Positions 22,311 through 29,455 of a stretch of 37,798 bases of DNA are shown piece by piece; the first letter of the stretch is position 1, and the number at the start of each line of letters is the position of its first letter. The stretch is from an uncultured Prevotella sp. (GTDB taxonomy: Bacteria; Bacteroidota; Bacteroidia; Bacteroidales; Bacteroidaceae). The DNA lies in NCBI GenBank assembly GCA_900551055.1, contig URUK01000024.1:1-37798 (forward strand), read 5' to 3'. The notes below the pieces were generated by a model. That model was not told where the DNA came from and did not search any database. It saw only the letters and a program-made list of their open reading frames with translations. Both the position numbers and the translations under genes were made by a program.

Positions 22311-22991
22311 AAAACAGCACAGACTGGGAGCTATGCCGAATGCGAACGCCAGCACTACCACGAGGAAGCCCAGCATGAGCAGCGTGGTGTAGACGAGGCC
22401 GATGACCTTCCAGCGGTTGAACCACACCTTGCCGTTCCAGCCGAATGTCTGCATCGCGCTCCAGAAACCGTGCGAGAGGTGGAACCAGATTGCCACCAGC
22501 CAGATGATGTACAGCACCACGTAAACGGGGTTCGAGAACGTCAGCTTGATGTACTCAAAGCCGTTCCACGGCTCGGGAACAACGGCAAGGCCCGCCAGCT
22601 CGGCGAACATCATGTTGTACCAGAAGTTGAACAGGTGGAGCAGAAGGCCGAGAAGAACGATGATGCCCAGAACGAGCATGTTCTGTGAAGCCCATTCCAC
22701 CTTGCCCGGACGCGACGTTACGGCGTAACGCTCCTCGCCGCGTGCGCGGCGGTTCTGCATCGTCAGCAGGAACGCGTACACGATGTGGATTACGGCCAGG
22801 GCTGCCAAGGCCAGCGTGCCCACGAGCGCGTACCAGTTAGCCCCGAGGAACTCACAAACAGCATTGTAAGCATCGCCCGAGAATAGAGCCACTACGTTCA
22901 TTGACATGTGGAACGTCAAGAACAGGATAAGCGCGACGCCGGTAACCGACATCACCACTTTCCTTCCGATGGATGAATTACATAACCACAT
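22308..22991 (-). CDS. frdC: Fumarate reductase/succinate dehydrogenase cytochrome b subunit
   Basis: This 227-residue membrane anchor has five hydrophobic segments and binds the hemes and quinone for the fumarate reductase. It begins MWLCNSSIGRKVVMSVTGVA, the usual start in Bacteroidetes homologues. Likely heme-ligating His residues lie in FLTFHMSMNVVALF, IHIVYAFLL, LLHLFNFWYNM and WFHLSHGFWSAMQ. I reject the longer frame from 23087 because it extends into the leader. A strong TTTG-N19-TATATTTG promoter lies upstream, so the frdC-frdA-(insert)-frdB operon starts here. The leader is about 125 nt and can fold into a small TTCGCC/GGCGAA hairpin. Confidence 0.95.
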   Translation of the reverse strand: MWLCNSSIGRKVVMSVTGVALILFLTFHMSMNVVALFSGDAYNAVCEFLGANWYALVGTLALAALAVIHIVYAFLLTMQNRRARGEERYAVTSRPGKVEWASQNMLVLGIIVLLGLLLHLFNFWYNMMFAELAGLAVVPEPWNGFEYIKLTFSNPVYVVLYIIWLVAIWFHLSHGFWSAMQTFGWNGKVWFNRWKVIGLVYTTLLMLGFLVVVLAFAFGIAPSLCCF

Positions 22992-23124
22992 AAATGATTT
23001 GAATTTTAATGTATTAAATGAATTGATTGTTGTTGTCAACCCACAAAAGAACCACCGTTCGCCTGTGCCGGCGAACAGTACAGCCATACTCTGTTATAGG
23101 TAGGCCGGCATCCATTAGAGGATG

Positions 23125-23155
23125 CAAATATACTCCATTTTGATGATAAATCAAA
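23125..23155 (-). promoter_or_regulatory. Promoter TTTG-N19-TATATTTG of the frd operon
   Basis: On the minus strand TTTG (23155-23152), a 19 bp spacer and TATATTTG (23132-23125) match the Bacteroidetes primary-sigma consensus exactly. It is back to back with the mnmG promoter. Confidence 0.85.
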
Positions 23156-23158
23156 CTA

Positions 23159-23193
23159 TTTGACAAAAAATTCGATTTTAATTCTTACTTTTG
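23159..23193 (+). promoter_or_regulatory. Promoter TTTG-N23-TACTTTTG of mnmG
   Basis: TTTG lies at 23159-23162 and TACTTTTG at 23186-23193; the spacer is slightly long. The implied leader of about 205 nt contains the inverted repeat at 23227-23404. Confidence 0.6.
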
Positions 23194-23226
23194 CGCCGTC
23201 GGCGGACACGCCGACAGCAGACAAGC

Positions 23227-23404
23227 TGGGTAAGGTTATACGGTTATGGGGTTATTAGGTCATACGGTTTCAGGATTTTTCAAGACGCCGCGAAGCATCG
23301 CACAGCGTCAAAAACGCCGGACGAATATTAGCCGGGCAACCGTAAAACCGCATAACCCCACAACCGTAAAACCGCATAACCCCACAACCGTAAAACCGTA
23401 AAAA
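23227..23404. repeat. ORF-less inverted repeat of GGTTATACGGTT/CCGTAAAACC units in the mnmG leader
   Basis: The left array 23227-23272 (GGTTATACGGTTATGGGG, TCATACGGTTTC) faces the right array 23338-23404 (three CAACCGTAAAACCGCATAAC-type units). The interior of about 65 bp has no ORF. The right array ends 2 nt before the mnmG ATG. Its ends resemble those of the four-helix-bundle insertion at 19798-20290, so it may be a non-autonomous relative. In the mRNA it would form a large hairpin ending at the start codon. Confidence 0.8.
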
Positions 23405-23406
23405 CA

Positions 23407-25278
23407 ATGATTTTACACTACGATGTTATCGTCATAGGCGGAGGACATGCCGGCTGCGAGGCCGCGGCGGCGGCGGCGAAGATGGGCGCACGCACATGCC
23501 TCGTCACCATGGACATGAACAAAATAGCGCAGATGAGCTGCAACCCCGCCGTCGGCGGAATAGCAAAAGGCCAGATAGTGCGCGAAATCGACGCGCTGGG
23601 CGGACACATGGGCATCGTCACCGACAAGACGGCGATACAGTTCCGCATGCTCAACCGCTCGAAAGGTCCCGCGGTATGGAGCCCCCGCGCGCAGTGCGAC
23701 CGAGGCAAGTTCATCTGGCAGTGGCGCACCGTGCTCGACCGCACTGACCGTCTCGACATCTGGCAAGACCAGGCCGAGGAGCTGCTCGTGGAGCATGGCT
23801 GCGCCGTGGGCGTAAGCACCGTGTGGGGCGTGGAGCTGCGCGCTAAGAGCGTGGTGCTCACCGCCGGCACCTTCCTCAACGGACTGCTGCACATCGGGCG
23901 CAAGCATCTGCCGGGCGGACGCATAGCCGAACCGGCCGTCGGACGCCTCACCGAAAGCATCACGCGCCACGGAGTGACCGCCGGAAGGATGAAGACCGGC
24001 ACGCCCGTGCGCATCGACCGCCGCTCCGTCCACTTCGAGGACATGGAGGTGCAGGAGGGCGAACACGACTTCCACGGCTTCAGCTTCATGCCAATCCGCA
24101 GGCAATTAAAGCAGCTCACGTGCTGGACCTGCTACACCAACCCCGACGTACACGCCACGCTCGTGGCCGCACTGGCCGACTCGCCGCTGTACAACGGACA
24201 GATACAGAGCATCGGGCCGCGCTACTGCCCGTCGATAGAAACCAAGCTTGTCACCTTCCCCGACAAGCAGCAACACCCCTTATTCCTCGAACCCGAAGGC
24301 GAAGACACCAACGAGATGTACCTCAACGGCTTCTCGTCGTCAATGCCCATGGACGTGCAAATCAACGCGCTCAGGAAGATACCGGCGCTGCGCGACGCCA
24401 GGGTTTACCGCCCGGGCTACGCCATTGAGTACGATTTCTTCGACCCGACGCAGCTGCGCCACACCCTCGAATCAAAGATAATACCCGGCCTGTTCATGGC
24501 CGGACAGGTGAACGGAACCACCGGCTACGAGGAGGCCGGCGGACAAGGACTCGTAGCCGGGGTAAACGCCGCGCTGCGCTGCTCGGGCGGACAGCCCTTC
24601 ACCCTCGGCCGCGACGAGGCTTATATCGGCGTACTCATCGACGACCTCGTGACCAAAGGCGTCGACGAACCCTACCGCATGTTCACCAGCCGCGCCGAAT
24701 ACCGCATACTGCTGCGCCAGGACGACGCCGACGCACGCCTCACGGAGAAGGCTTACTCCATAGGCCTTGCCACGCGCGAACGCTACGACTGGTGGATGCA
24801 GAAAAAAGAAGCTGTCAGCCGCCTGACGGATTTTTGTGCTACAACACCGGTGAAACCGCGCGACATCAACTCCGCACTCGAGGCATTGGGCACCACCCCT
24901 CTGCGCGAAGGATGCAAGATAGCCGACCTCATAGCGAGGCCGCAACTCACGATGCAGAACCTTTCCGACATACTGCCGGAACTGAAACAAGCGTTGAAAT
25001 CGCTGCCAAACCGCGGAGAAGAGATTGCCGAAGCCGCCGAAATCAAGATGAAATACAAGGGCTACATAGAGCGCGAGCGGCTCGTGGCGGACAAGATGCG
25101 CCGCCTTGAGAACATCAAAATACGCGGACATTTCCGCTACTCGGAGATGCAACAGCTGTCGACCGAAGCGCGGCAAAAGCTCAAAAAAATCGACCCCGAA
25201 ACCCTTGCACAGGCCAGCCGCATTCCGGGCGTATCGCCGAGCGACATCAACATCATGTTAGTGCTGATGAACCGGTAA
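23407..25278 (+). CDS. mnmG: tRNA uridine-5-carboxymethylaminomethyl modification enzyme MnmG (GidA)
   Basis: This 623-residue FAD protein, with MnmE, makes the 5-carboxymethylaminomethyl group on the wobble uridine of several tRNAs. The N-terminal FAD motif is VIVIGGGHAGCEAAAAAAKMG without its last residue (about residues 7-26), followed by MSCNPAVGGIAKGQIVREID and MLNRSKGPAVWSPRAQCDR, both highly conserved in MnmG. GLFMAGQVNGTTGYEEAGGQ and RAEYRILLRQDDADARLTE are later family blocks, and the C-terminal helical domain ends in RIPGVSPSDINIMLVL. It is full length. The gene often lies near the replication origin, and here a canonical parS follows 11 nt after the stop codon. Confidence 0.97.
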   Translation: MILHYDVIVIGGGHAGCEAAAAAAKMGARTCLVTMDMNKIAQMSCNPAVGGIAKGQIVREIDALGGHMGIVTDKTAIQFRMLNRSKGPAVWSPRAQCDRGKFIWQWRTVLDRTDRLDIWQDQAEELLVEHGCAVGVSTVWGVELRAKSVVLTAGTFLNGLLHIGRKHLPGGRIAEPAVGRLTESITRHGVTAGRMKTGTPVRIDRRSVHFEDMEVQEGEHDFHGFSFMPIRRQLKQLTCWTCYTNPDVHATLVAALADSPLYNGQIQSIGPRYCPSIETKLVTFPDKQQHPLFLEPEGEDTNEMYLNGFSSSMPMDVQINALRKIPALRDARVYRPGYAIEYDFFDPTQLRHTLESKIIPGLFMAGQVNGTTGYEEAGGQGLVAGVNAALRCSGGQPFTLGRDEAYIGVLIDDLVTKGVDEPYRMFTSRAEYRILLRQDDADARLTEKAYSIGLATRERYDWWMQKKEAVSRLTDFCATTPVKPRDINSALEALGTTPLREGCKIADLIARPQLTMQNLSDILPELKQALKSLPNRGEEIAEAAEIKMKYKGYIERERLVADKMRRLENIKIRGHFRYSEMQQLSTEARQKLKKIDPETLAQASRIPGVSPSDINIMLVLMNR

Positions 25279-25288
25279 GGCGCACAAA

Positions 25289-25304
25289 TGTTTCACGTGA
25301 AACA
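25289..25304 (+). promoter_or_regulatory. parS: parS centromere site (perfect canonical match)
   Basis: TGTTTCACGTGAAACA is a perfect 16-bp palindrome identical to the well-known chromosomal ParB-binding consensus. It lies 11 nt after mnmG. A second near-perfect copy lies 1.16 kb away at 26448-26463, flanking apt. ParB loads here with CTP and recruits ParA and SMC for origin segregation. Confidence 0.88.
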
Positions 25305-25498
25305 AATCGTATGTTTTTTATCAAACAAAAACGATGGAACGGTCTGAAAATTAGCAATATACGGAGAGCGTCCACAGATTTGCTTGAATGTTAAAACCGC
25401 GAGGTTTCACGATGAAACGGGACTGCCGCAGAGGCACATCCCCACCCCACGCCCGACGGCATGAAACCACCTGCGCAACACATTGGAAACAAGCGCGT

Positions 25499-25740
25499 TG
25501 CAAAAGGCCGCAAAACGCCGCGCAAAAGGCCACGAATTGGAAGGCAAAAGGCCACTAACTGCAAAGCAAAAGACAACCTTTTAGGGAAAGGTAAAAAGGT
25601 AAAAAAGTAAAAAGGTGAAAAAGCCTGCCGGATTACCTGCCGTATTGGGCATATTAGTCCTATTCAGCCAAAAGGGCTATCGGCCTTATCCGCCCCATCG
25701 GCCCTATTCAGCTTGCAGGCCTATCCGCCCCACCCGACTT
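25499..25740. repeat. Repeat mosaic upstream of apt
   Basis: In order: GCAAAAGGCC words (25499-25575), a GGTAAAAAG tandem array (25586-25620), then the CCTATTCAGC/CCTTATCCGC 10-mer array (25650-25740). It fills most of the 499 bp mnmG-apt spacer; the rest holds parS and about 190 bp in which no feature was recognised. Confidence 0.7.
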
Positions 25741-25777
25741 ACAACAACCATAAATATAAAAACAAGAAAAAAGAGAA

Positions 25778-26308
25778 ATGAACAACAAGACACTGCTGGA
25801 AAACCTGAGGTGCATACCCGATTTTCCGAAGAAAGGAATTAATTTCAGAGACGTGACGACACTGTTCTCCAACCCTGAATGCCTGCAAATAATGGAAGAC
25901 GAGCTGTTCGAGCTTTACCGCGACAAGGGCATCACCAAAATAGTAGGCATCGAAAGCCGCGGCTTCATCATGTCGTCGGCACTGGCGATAAGGCTCCACG
26001 CCGGCGTGGTTCTCTGCCGCAAGCCCGGCAAGCTGCCCGGAGAAACCATACAGGAAAGCTATTCGAAGGAGTATGGCACGGACACAATCGAAATACACAA
26101 GGACGCCATAACGAGCGACGACATCGTTCTGCTGCATGACGACCTGCTGGCAACAGGCGGCACGATGAAGGCCGCCTACGACCTCGTAAAGAAGTTCAAC
26201 CCGAAAAAAATCTACGTCAACTTCATCATAGAACTGACACGCGAGGGACTGAACGGCCGCGAGAACTTCGACAAGGAGACCGACATCACGAGCCTGCTGC
26301 AAGTGTAG
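25778..26308 (+). CDS. apt: Adenine phosphoribosyltransferase
   Basis: This 176-residue enzyme salvages adenine to AMP using PRPP. The type I phosphoribosyltransferase signature VLLHDDLLATGGTMKAA (about residues 122-138) binds the PRPP ribose-phosphate. The N-terminal CIPDFPKKGINFRDVT and VGIESRGFIMSSALA are characteristic of bacterial Apt. Start ATG at 25778, after an A-rich stretch typical of the phylum. It sits between two parS sites in the mnmG-apt-uvrC neighbourhood. The stop codon TAG lies at the edge of an AGCAGACAAG repeat. Confidence 0.96.
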   Translation: MNNKTLLENLRCIPDFPKKGINFRDVTTLFSNPECLQIMEDELFELYRDKGITKIVGIESRGFIMSSALAIRLHAGVVLCRKPGKLPGETIQESYSKEYGTDTIEIHKDAITSDDIVLLHDDLLATGGTMKAAYDLVKKFNPKKIYVNFIIELTREGLNGRENFDKETDITSLLQV

Positions 26309-26314
26309 CAGACA

Positions 26315-26434
26315 GCAGACAAGTAGACAAGTGACAAGCAGACAAGTAAATTACCATAGCTGGGAATACCGCCACAAGAGCCTACAGCATTGACAAACAG
26401 GCCTGTCTGCTTGTCACTTGTCCACTTGTCTGCT
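26315..26434. repeat. Inverted repeat of AGACAAGTG units, 30 bp arms
   Basis: Arms 26315-26344 and 26405-26434 are complementary over 30 bp with one mismatch; the loop is 60 nt. The arms are built of 7-8 bp GACAAGTA/GACAAGCA units. It starts 7 nt after the apt stop and ends 13 nt before the second parS site. Related words (GTCTGCTTGTCCCTTGT) occur in the loop of the element at 37471-37616. Confidence 0.88.
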
Positions 26435-26447
26435 AAAAGTCGCTTAA

Positions 26448-26463
26448 AGTTTCACGTGAAACA
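26448..26463 (+). promoter_or_regulatory. parS: parS-like site (15 of 16 match)
   Basis: AGTTTCACGTGAAACA differs from canonical parS only at the first base. It lies directly before the uvrC -7 box (26465-26472), so bound ParB would cover the uvrC promoter spacer. Confidence 0.82.
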
Positions 26464-26464
26464 T

Positions 26465-26472
26465 TATTTTTG
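26465..26472 (+). promoter_or_regulatory. -7 box TATTTTTG of uvrC
   Basis: A perfect TAnnTTTG match, 31 nt before the uvrC ATG. The parS-like site occupies the bases immediately upstream. No TTTG -33 box is evident. Confidence 0.5.
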
Positions 26473-26503
26473 AAAACCCCTTTGTATAAAGCACTTACGC
26501 GCC

Positions 26504-28357
26504 ATGACTAAAGAAGAAAACGAGAAGCGGCTGGCCCGGCTGAAGGCTATCGTGAGCAACATGCCCACCAAGCCCGGCAGCTACCAGTACTACGACGAGG
26601 GCGGCACCATAATATACGTAGGCAAGGCGAAGAACTTGAAGGCGCGCGTATCGTCTTATTTCCACAAGGAAGTAGACCGCTTCAAGACGAAAGTGCTTGT
26701 CAGCAAAATCCACGACATTACCTACACGGTGGTCAACACCGAGGAGGACGCCCTGCTGTTGGAGAACAGCCTTATCAAGAAATACCAGCCGCGGTACAAC
26801 ATCCTGCTGAAAGACGGCAAGACATACCCCTCAATCTGCGTCACGAAAGAGTACTTTCCACGCATATTCAAGACGCGTACCATCAACAAGCGGTGGGGCT
26901 CTTACTACGGCCCTTACAGCCACATAGGCTCGATGTATGCCATCCTTGAGCTTATCAAGAAGCTCTACAAGCCGCGCACATGCCGCCAACCCATAACGCA
27001 GGAGGGCGTCGAACAGGGCAAATACCGTCCCTGCCTGGAGTACCACATACATAACTGCGGCGCGCCGTGCATTGGCAAACAGAGCTACGAAGACTATCAG
27101 GAGAGCATCGCGCAGGCTCGCGAGATACTGAAAGGAAACACGCGCGAGCTGCAGCGCCGCCTCTACGCGCAGATGCAACGGCTGGCGGAGGAGATGCGCT
27201 TCGAGGAGGCCGAGGTGCTGAAACAACGCTACCTGCTGCTCGACAGCTTCTGCGCCAAGAGCGAGGTGGTGAGCCACACCATTACGGACGTTGATGTGTT
27301 CAGCGTCAACGACGACGAGCGCACGGCTTACGTGAACTACATGCACGTGACGAACGGCAGCATAAACCAGGCGCAGACGTTCGAAATGAAGAAGAAACTG
27401 GGCGAGACGGTGCTCGAAATACTGCAAATCGCCATACTGCAAATACGCGAGCGGATGGGCAGCACGGCGCGTGAAATCGTGGTGCCGTTCGCCGTCGACA
27501 TGGCGCTTGACGGCGTTACGTTCACCGTTCCGCAGCGCGGCGACAAGCGAACGCTGCTCGACCTATCCGAAATGAACGGCAAGCAGTACCGCTTCGACCG
27601 CCTGAAACAGGCCGAAAAGCTGAACCCCGAGCAGAAATCCGTGCGCCTGATGAAGGAAATTCAGGCCGCCCTGAAGCTGCCGAAGATGCCTTACCAGATT
27701 GAGATGTTCGACAACTCGAACATCTCGGGCACCGATGCCGTGGCGGCGTGCGTGGTGTTCAAGAAGATGAAGCCCAGCAAAAAGGACTACCGCAAGTACA
27801 TAATAAAGACTGTGGAAGGGCCTGACGACTACGCATCCATGCAGGAAGTGGTGCGCCGCCGCTACTCACGCATGGTGGAGGAAGGCCAGCCCCTGCCCGA
27901 CCTTATCATAACCGACGGAGGACTAGGGCAGATGAGCGTGGTGCGCGAAGTTGTGGAAAAGGAATTAGGACTTGATATTCCCATCGCCGGACTTGCCAAG
28001 GACGACCGCCACCGCACCAACGAACTGCTCTTCGGCCTGCCGCCCGTCGTCATCGGAATGAAGACCGACAGCGAGCTGTTCCGCCTCCTGACGCACATGC
28101 AGGACGAGGTCCACCGCTTCGCAATAACGTTCCACCGCGACAAACGCTCGAAGCATGCGCTGCACTCGGAGCTTGACGACATACGCGGCATAGGCCCCAA
28201 GACAAAGGACGCCCTGCTGCAAGCCTTCAAGTCGGTAAAGCGCATCAAAGACGCTGATTTACAGCAACTTACAGACGTTATAGGGCAAGCGAAGGCGAAG
28301 ATTGTGTGGGAACACTTAAAAAACCCACCCCAACCCTTCCCAAGGGAAGGAGCTTGA
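26504..28357 (+). CDS. uvrC: UvrABC excinuclease subunit C
   Basis: This 617-residue protein makes both incisions in nucleotide excision repair. The N-terminal GIY-YIG nuclease is GSYQYYDEGGTIIYVGKA and KNLKARVSSYF (about residues 25-55). Cysteines of CRQPITQEG ... CLEYHIHNCGAPC match the UvrC cluster-binding region. A UVR helix (RLAEEMRFEEAEVLKQRY) contacts UvrB. The RNase H-like 5' nuclease contains IEMFDNSNISGTDAVAA and LIITDGGLGQMSVV. The C-terminal HhH pair is DDIRGIGPKTKDALLQAF and the following helix. The last 11 residues (NPPQPFPREGA) and stop codon come from a G4-REP copy. Start ATG at 26504. Confidence 0.97.
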   Translation: MTKEENEKRLARLKAIVSNMPTKPGSYQYYDEGGTIIYVGKAKNLKARVSSYFHKEVDRFKTKVLVSKIHDITYTVVNTEEDALLLENSLIKKYQPRYNILLKDGKTYPSICVTKEYFPRIFKTRTINKRWGSYYGPYSHIGSMYAILELIKKLYKPRTCRQPITQEGVEQGKYRPCLEYHIHNCGAPCIGKQSYEDYQESIAQAREILKGNTRELQRRLYAQMQRLAEEMRFEEAEVLKQRYLLLDSFCAKSEVVSHTITDVDVFSVNDDERTAYVNYMHVTNGSINQAQTFEMKKKLGETVLEILQIAILQIRERMGSTAREIVVPFAVDMALDGVTFTVPQRGDKRTLLDLSEMNGKQYRFDRLKQAEKLNPEQKSVRLMKEIQAALKLPKMPYQIEMFDNSNISGTDAVAACVVFKKMKPSKKDYRKYIIKTVEGPDDYASMQEVVRRRYSRMVEEGQPLPDLIITDGGLGQMSVVREVVEKELGLDIPIAGLAKDDRHRTNELLFGLPPVVIGMKTDSELFRLLTHMQDEVHRFAITFHRDKRSKHALHSELDDIRGIGPKTKDALLQAFKSVKRIKDADLQQLTDVIGQAKAKIVWEHLKNPPQPFPREGA

Positions 28358-28486
28358 TTAGCCCTGAAAGTTGCCGCCCTATTGCCAAAAAGGCTGTCAG
28401 CAAACAATTATAAGCATTAAATAGTAAAACAATTAAACAACAAAGCACATCCAGCCCCCTCCCGTCGGGAAGGCTGGGGTGGATAT
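28322..28486. repeat. Inverted pair of G4-REPs between uvrC and dtd
   Basis: Left copy 28322-28359 (AACCCACCCCAACCCTTCCC, AAGGGAAGGAGCTTGATT) overlaps the uvrC 3' end. Right copy 28448-28486 (CATCCAGCCCCCTCCC, GTCGGGAAGGCTGGGGTGG) ends 5 nt before the dtd ATG. The spacer is 88 bp. Hairpin stems carry paired changes relative to the consensus (CCTTCCC/GGGAAGG in the left copy). Confidence 0.82.
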
Positions 28487-28491
28487 AAAAT

Positions 28492-28944
28492 ATGAAAACA
28501 GTTATCCAGCGCGTAAGCCGCGCGTCAGTGACGATAGGCGGAGAGGTAAAATCAGAGATAGGCAAAGGCTACATGATACTGCTCGGAGTGGCCGAGGGCG
28601 ACACCGAGGAGGACGTTGACTGGCTTGTGAAAAAGACCGCCGCGCTGCGCATTTTCGACGATGCTGAGGGCGTGATGAACCTCCCCGTGACCGCCGTCGG
28701 CGGCGAAATATTGGTTGTGAGCCAGTTTACGCTGCTGGCGTCGTACAAGAAAGGCAACCGCCCTTCATGGATTCACGCCGCCCGGCACGAGGTTTCCATA
28801 CCGCTGTACGAAAGCTTCTGCGAGAAGCTGCGCCGCGAAACGGGGCTTAAAGTGCTCACCGGCGAGTTCGGAGCCGACATGAAAGTGGAGCTGATTAACG
28901 ACGGCCCGGTGACAATCTGCATGGACACGAGACACAAGGAGTAA
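28492..28944 (+). CDS. dtd: D-aminoacyl-tRNA deacylase
   Basis: This 150-residue homodimeric enzyme removes D-amino acids, and glycine from tRNA-Ala, by hydrolysing the ester on misacylated tRNA. The family starts MKTVIQRVSRASVTIGGE. The cross-subunit motifs are SQFTLLASYKKGNRPSW (SQFTLL) and NDGPVTICMDT (GPVT, the Gly-cisPro chirality filter). It is full length. It lies in the conserved uvrC-dtd-MazG-like-deoC run and is bracketed by inverted repeat pairs on both sides. Confidence 0.97.
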   Translation: MKTVIQRVSRASVTIGGEVKSEIGKGYMILLGVAEGDTEEDVDWLVKKTAALRIFDDAEGVMNLPVTAVGGEILVVSQFTLLASYKKGNRPSWIHAARHEVSIPLYESFCEKLRRETGLKVLTGEFGADMKVELINDGPVTICMDTRHKE

Positions 28945-29063
28945 AGCCCCCACCCTGTCCTCCCCGAGGGGAGGAAGCCTACGGGGCCACCTTGCAGCAT
29001 ACATTAAACAACAATTTGCCCCCACGCTGTCACCTCCCCTCGGGGAGGCCGGGAGGGGGCTGA
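28945..29063. repeat. Inverted pair of variant C-rich repeats between dtd and the MazG-like gene
   Basis: Left copy 28945-28981 (AGCCCCCACCCTGTCCTCCC, CGAGGGGAGGAAGCCTAC) faces right copy 29019-29063 (CTGTCACCTCCCCTCGGGG, AGGCCGGGAGGGGGCTGAT). Hairpin stems are CCTCCCC/GGGGAGG. The left copy begins directly after the dtd stop codon; the right ends 14 nt before the next ATG. It is a diverged G4-REP subtype. Confidence 0.75.
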
Positions 29064-29076
29064 TAACCATACGACA

Positions 29077-29421
29077 ATGAACAACGAAATAACCATACGC
29101 GAAGCGCAACGCCTTGTAGACCAATGGATTAGGCAATACGGCGTGCGCTATTTCAGCGAACTTACCAACATGGCGTGCCTCACCGAAGAAGTGGGCGAGC
29201 TGGCACGCGTCATGGCGCGCAAATACGGCGACCAGAGCTTCAAGGAAGGCGAGCCGCAAGACCCGTCGGACGAGATGGCCGACGTGCTGTGGGTGCTGCT
29301 CTGCCTGGCCAACCAGACGGGGGTAGACCTGACCGAGGCTCTGCGCAAGAGCATAGAAAAGAAGACCAAGCGCGACGCCACAAGGCACATCGCAAATGAG
29401 AAATTAAGAGTTAAGAATTAA
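29077..29421 (+). CDS. MazG-like nucleotide pyrophosphohydrolase
   Basis: This 114-residue all-alpha NTP-pyrophosphatase hydrolyses (d)NTPs, probably house-cleaning of non-canonical nucleotides. The metal-binding signature is CLTEEVGELARVMARKYGD (EExxE) followed by DEMADVLWVLLCLANQTG (ExxD). The size fits the single-domain MazG-like family rather than full MazG. It lies between dtd and deoC, all co-directional. The end of the gene runs into AATTAAGAGTTAAG repeats. Confidence 0.9.
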   Translation: MNNEITIREAQRLVDQWIRQYGVRYFSELTNMACLTEEVGELARVMARKYGDQSFKEGEPQDPSDEMADVLWVLLCLANQTGVDLTEALRKSIEKKTKRDATRHIANEKLRVKN

Positions 29422-29440
29422 GAGTTAAGAAAATACCAAT
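29400..29440. repeat. AATTAAGAGTTAAG tandem words
   Basis: Three imperfect copies of TTAAGAGTTAAGAA overlap the 3' end and stop codon (TAA at 29419-29421) of the MazG-like gene. It looks like one arm of the inverted-array class; a facing arm was not found. Confidence 0.6.
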
Positions 29441-29455
29441 AAAAATATTATCATT

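Noticed and set aside
20922..22688. 588-codon plus-strand open frame opposite frdA and frdC
   Set aside because: It is antisense to two well-identified genes and has no family motifs; composition is that of a shadow frame.
25411..25428. GGTTTCACGATGAAACG, a third parS-like palindrome
   Set aside because: It has one extra central base (an odd-length palindrome), which breaks the spacing of the two ParB half-sites.
25305..25498. A chromosomal origin with DnaA boxes beside parS
   Set aside because: No TTATCCACA-like cluster was seen; only a single partial GTCCACAGA.
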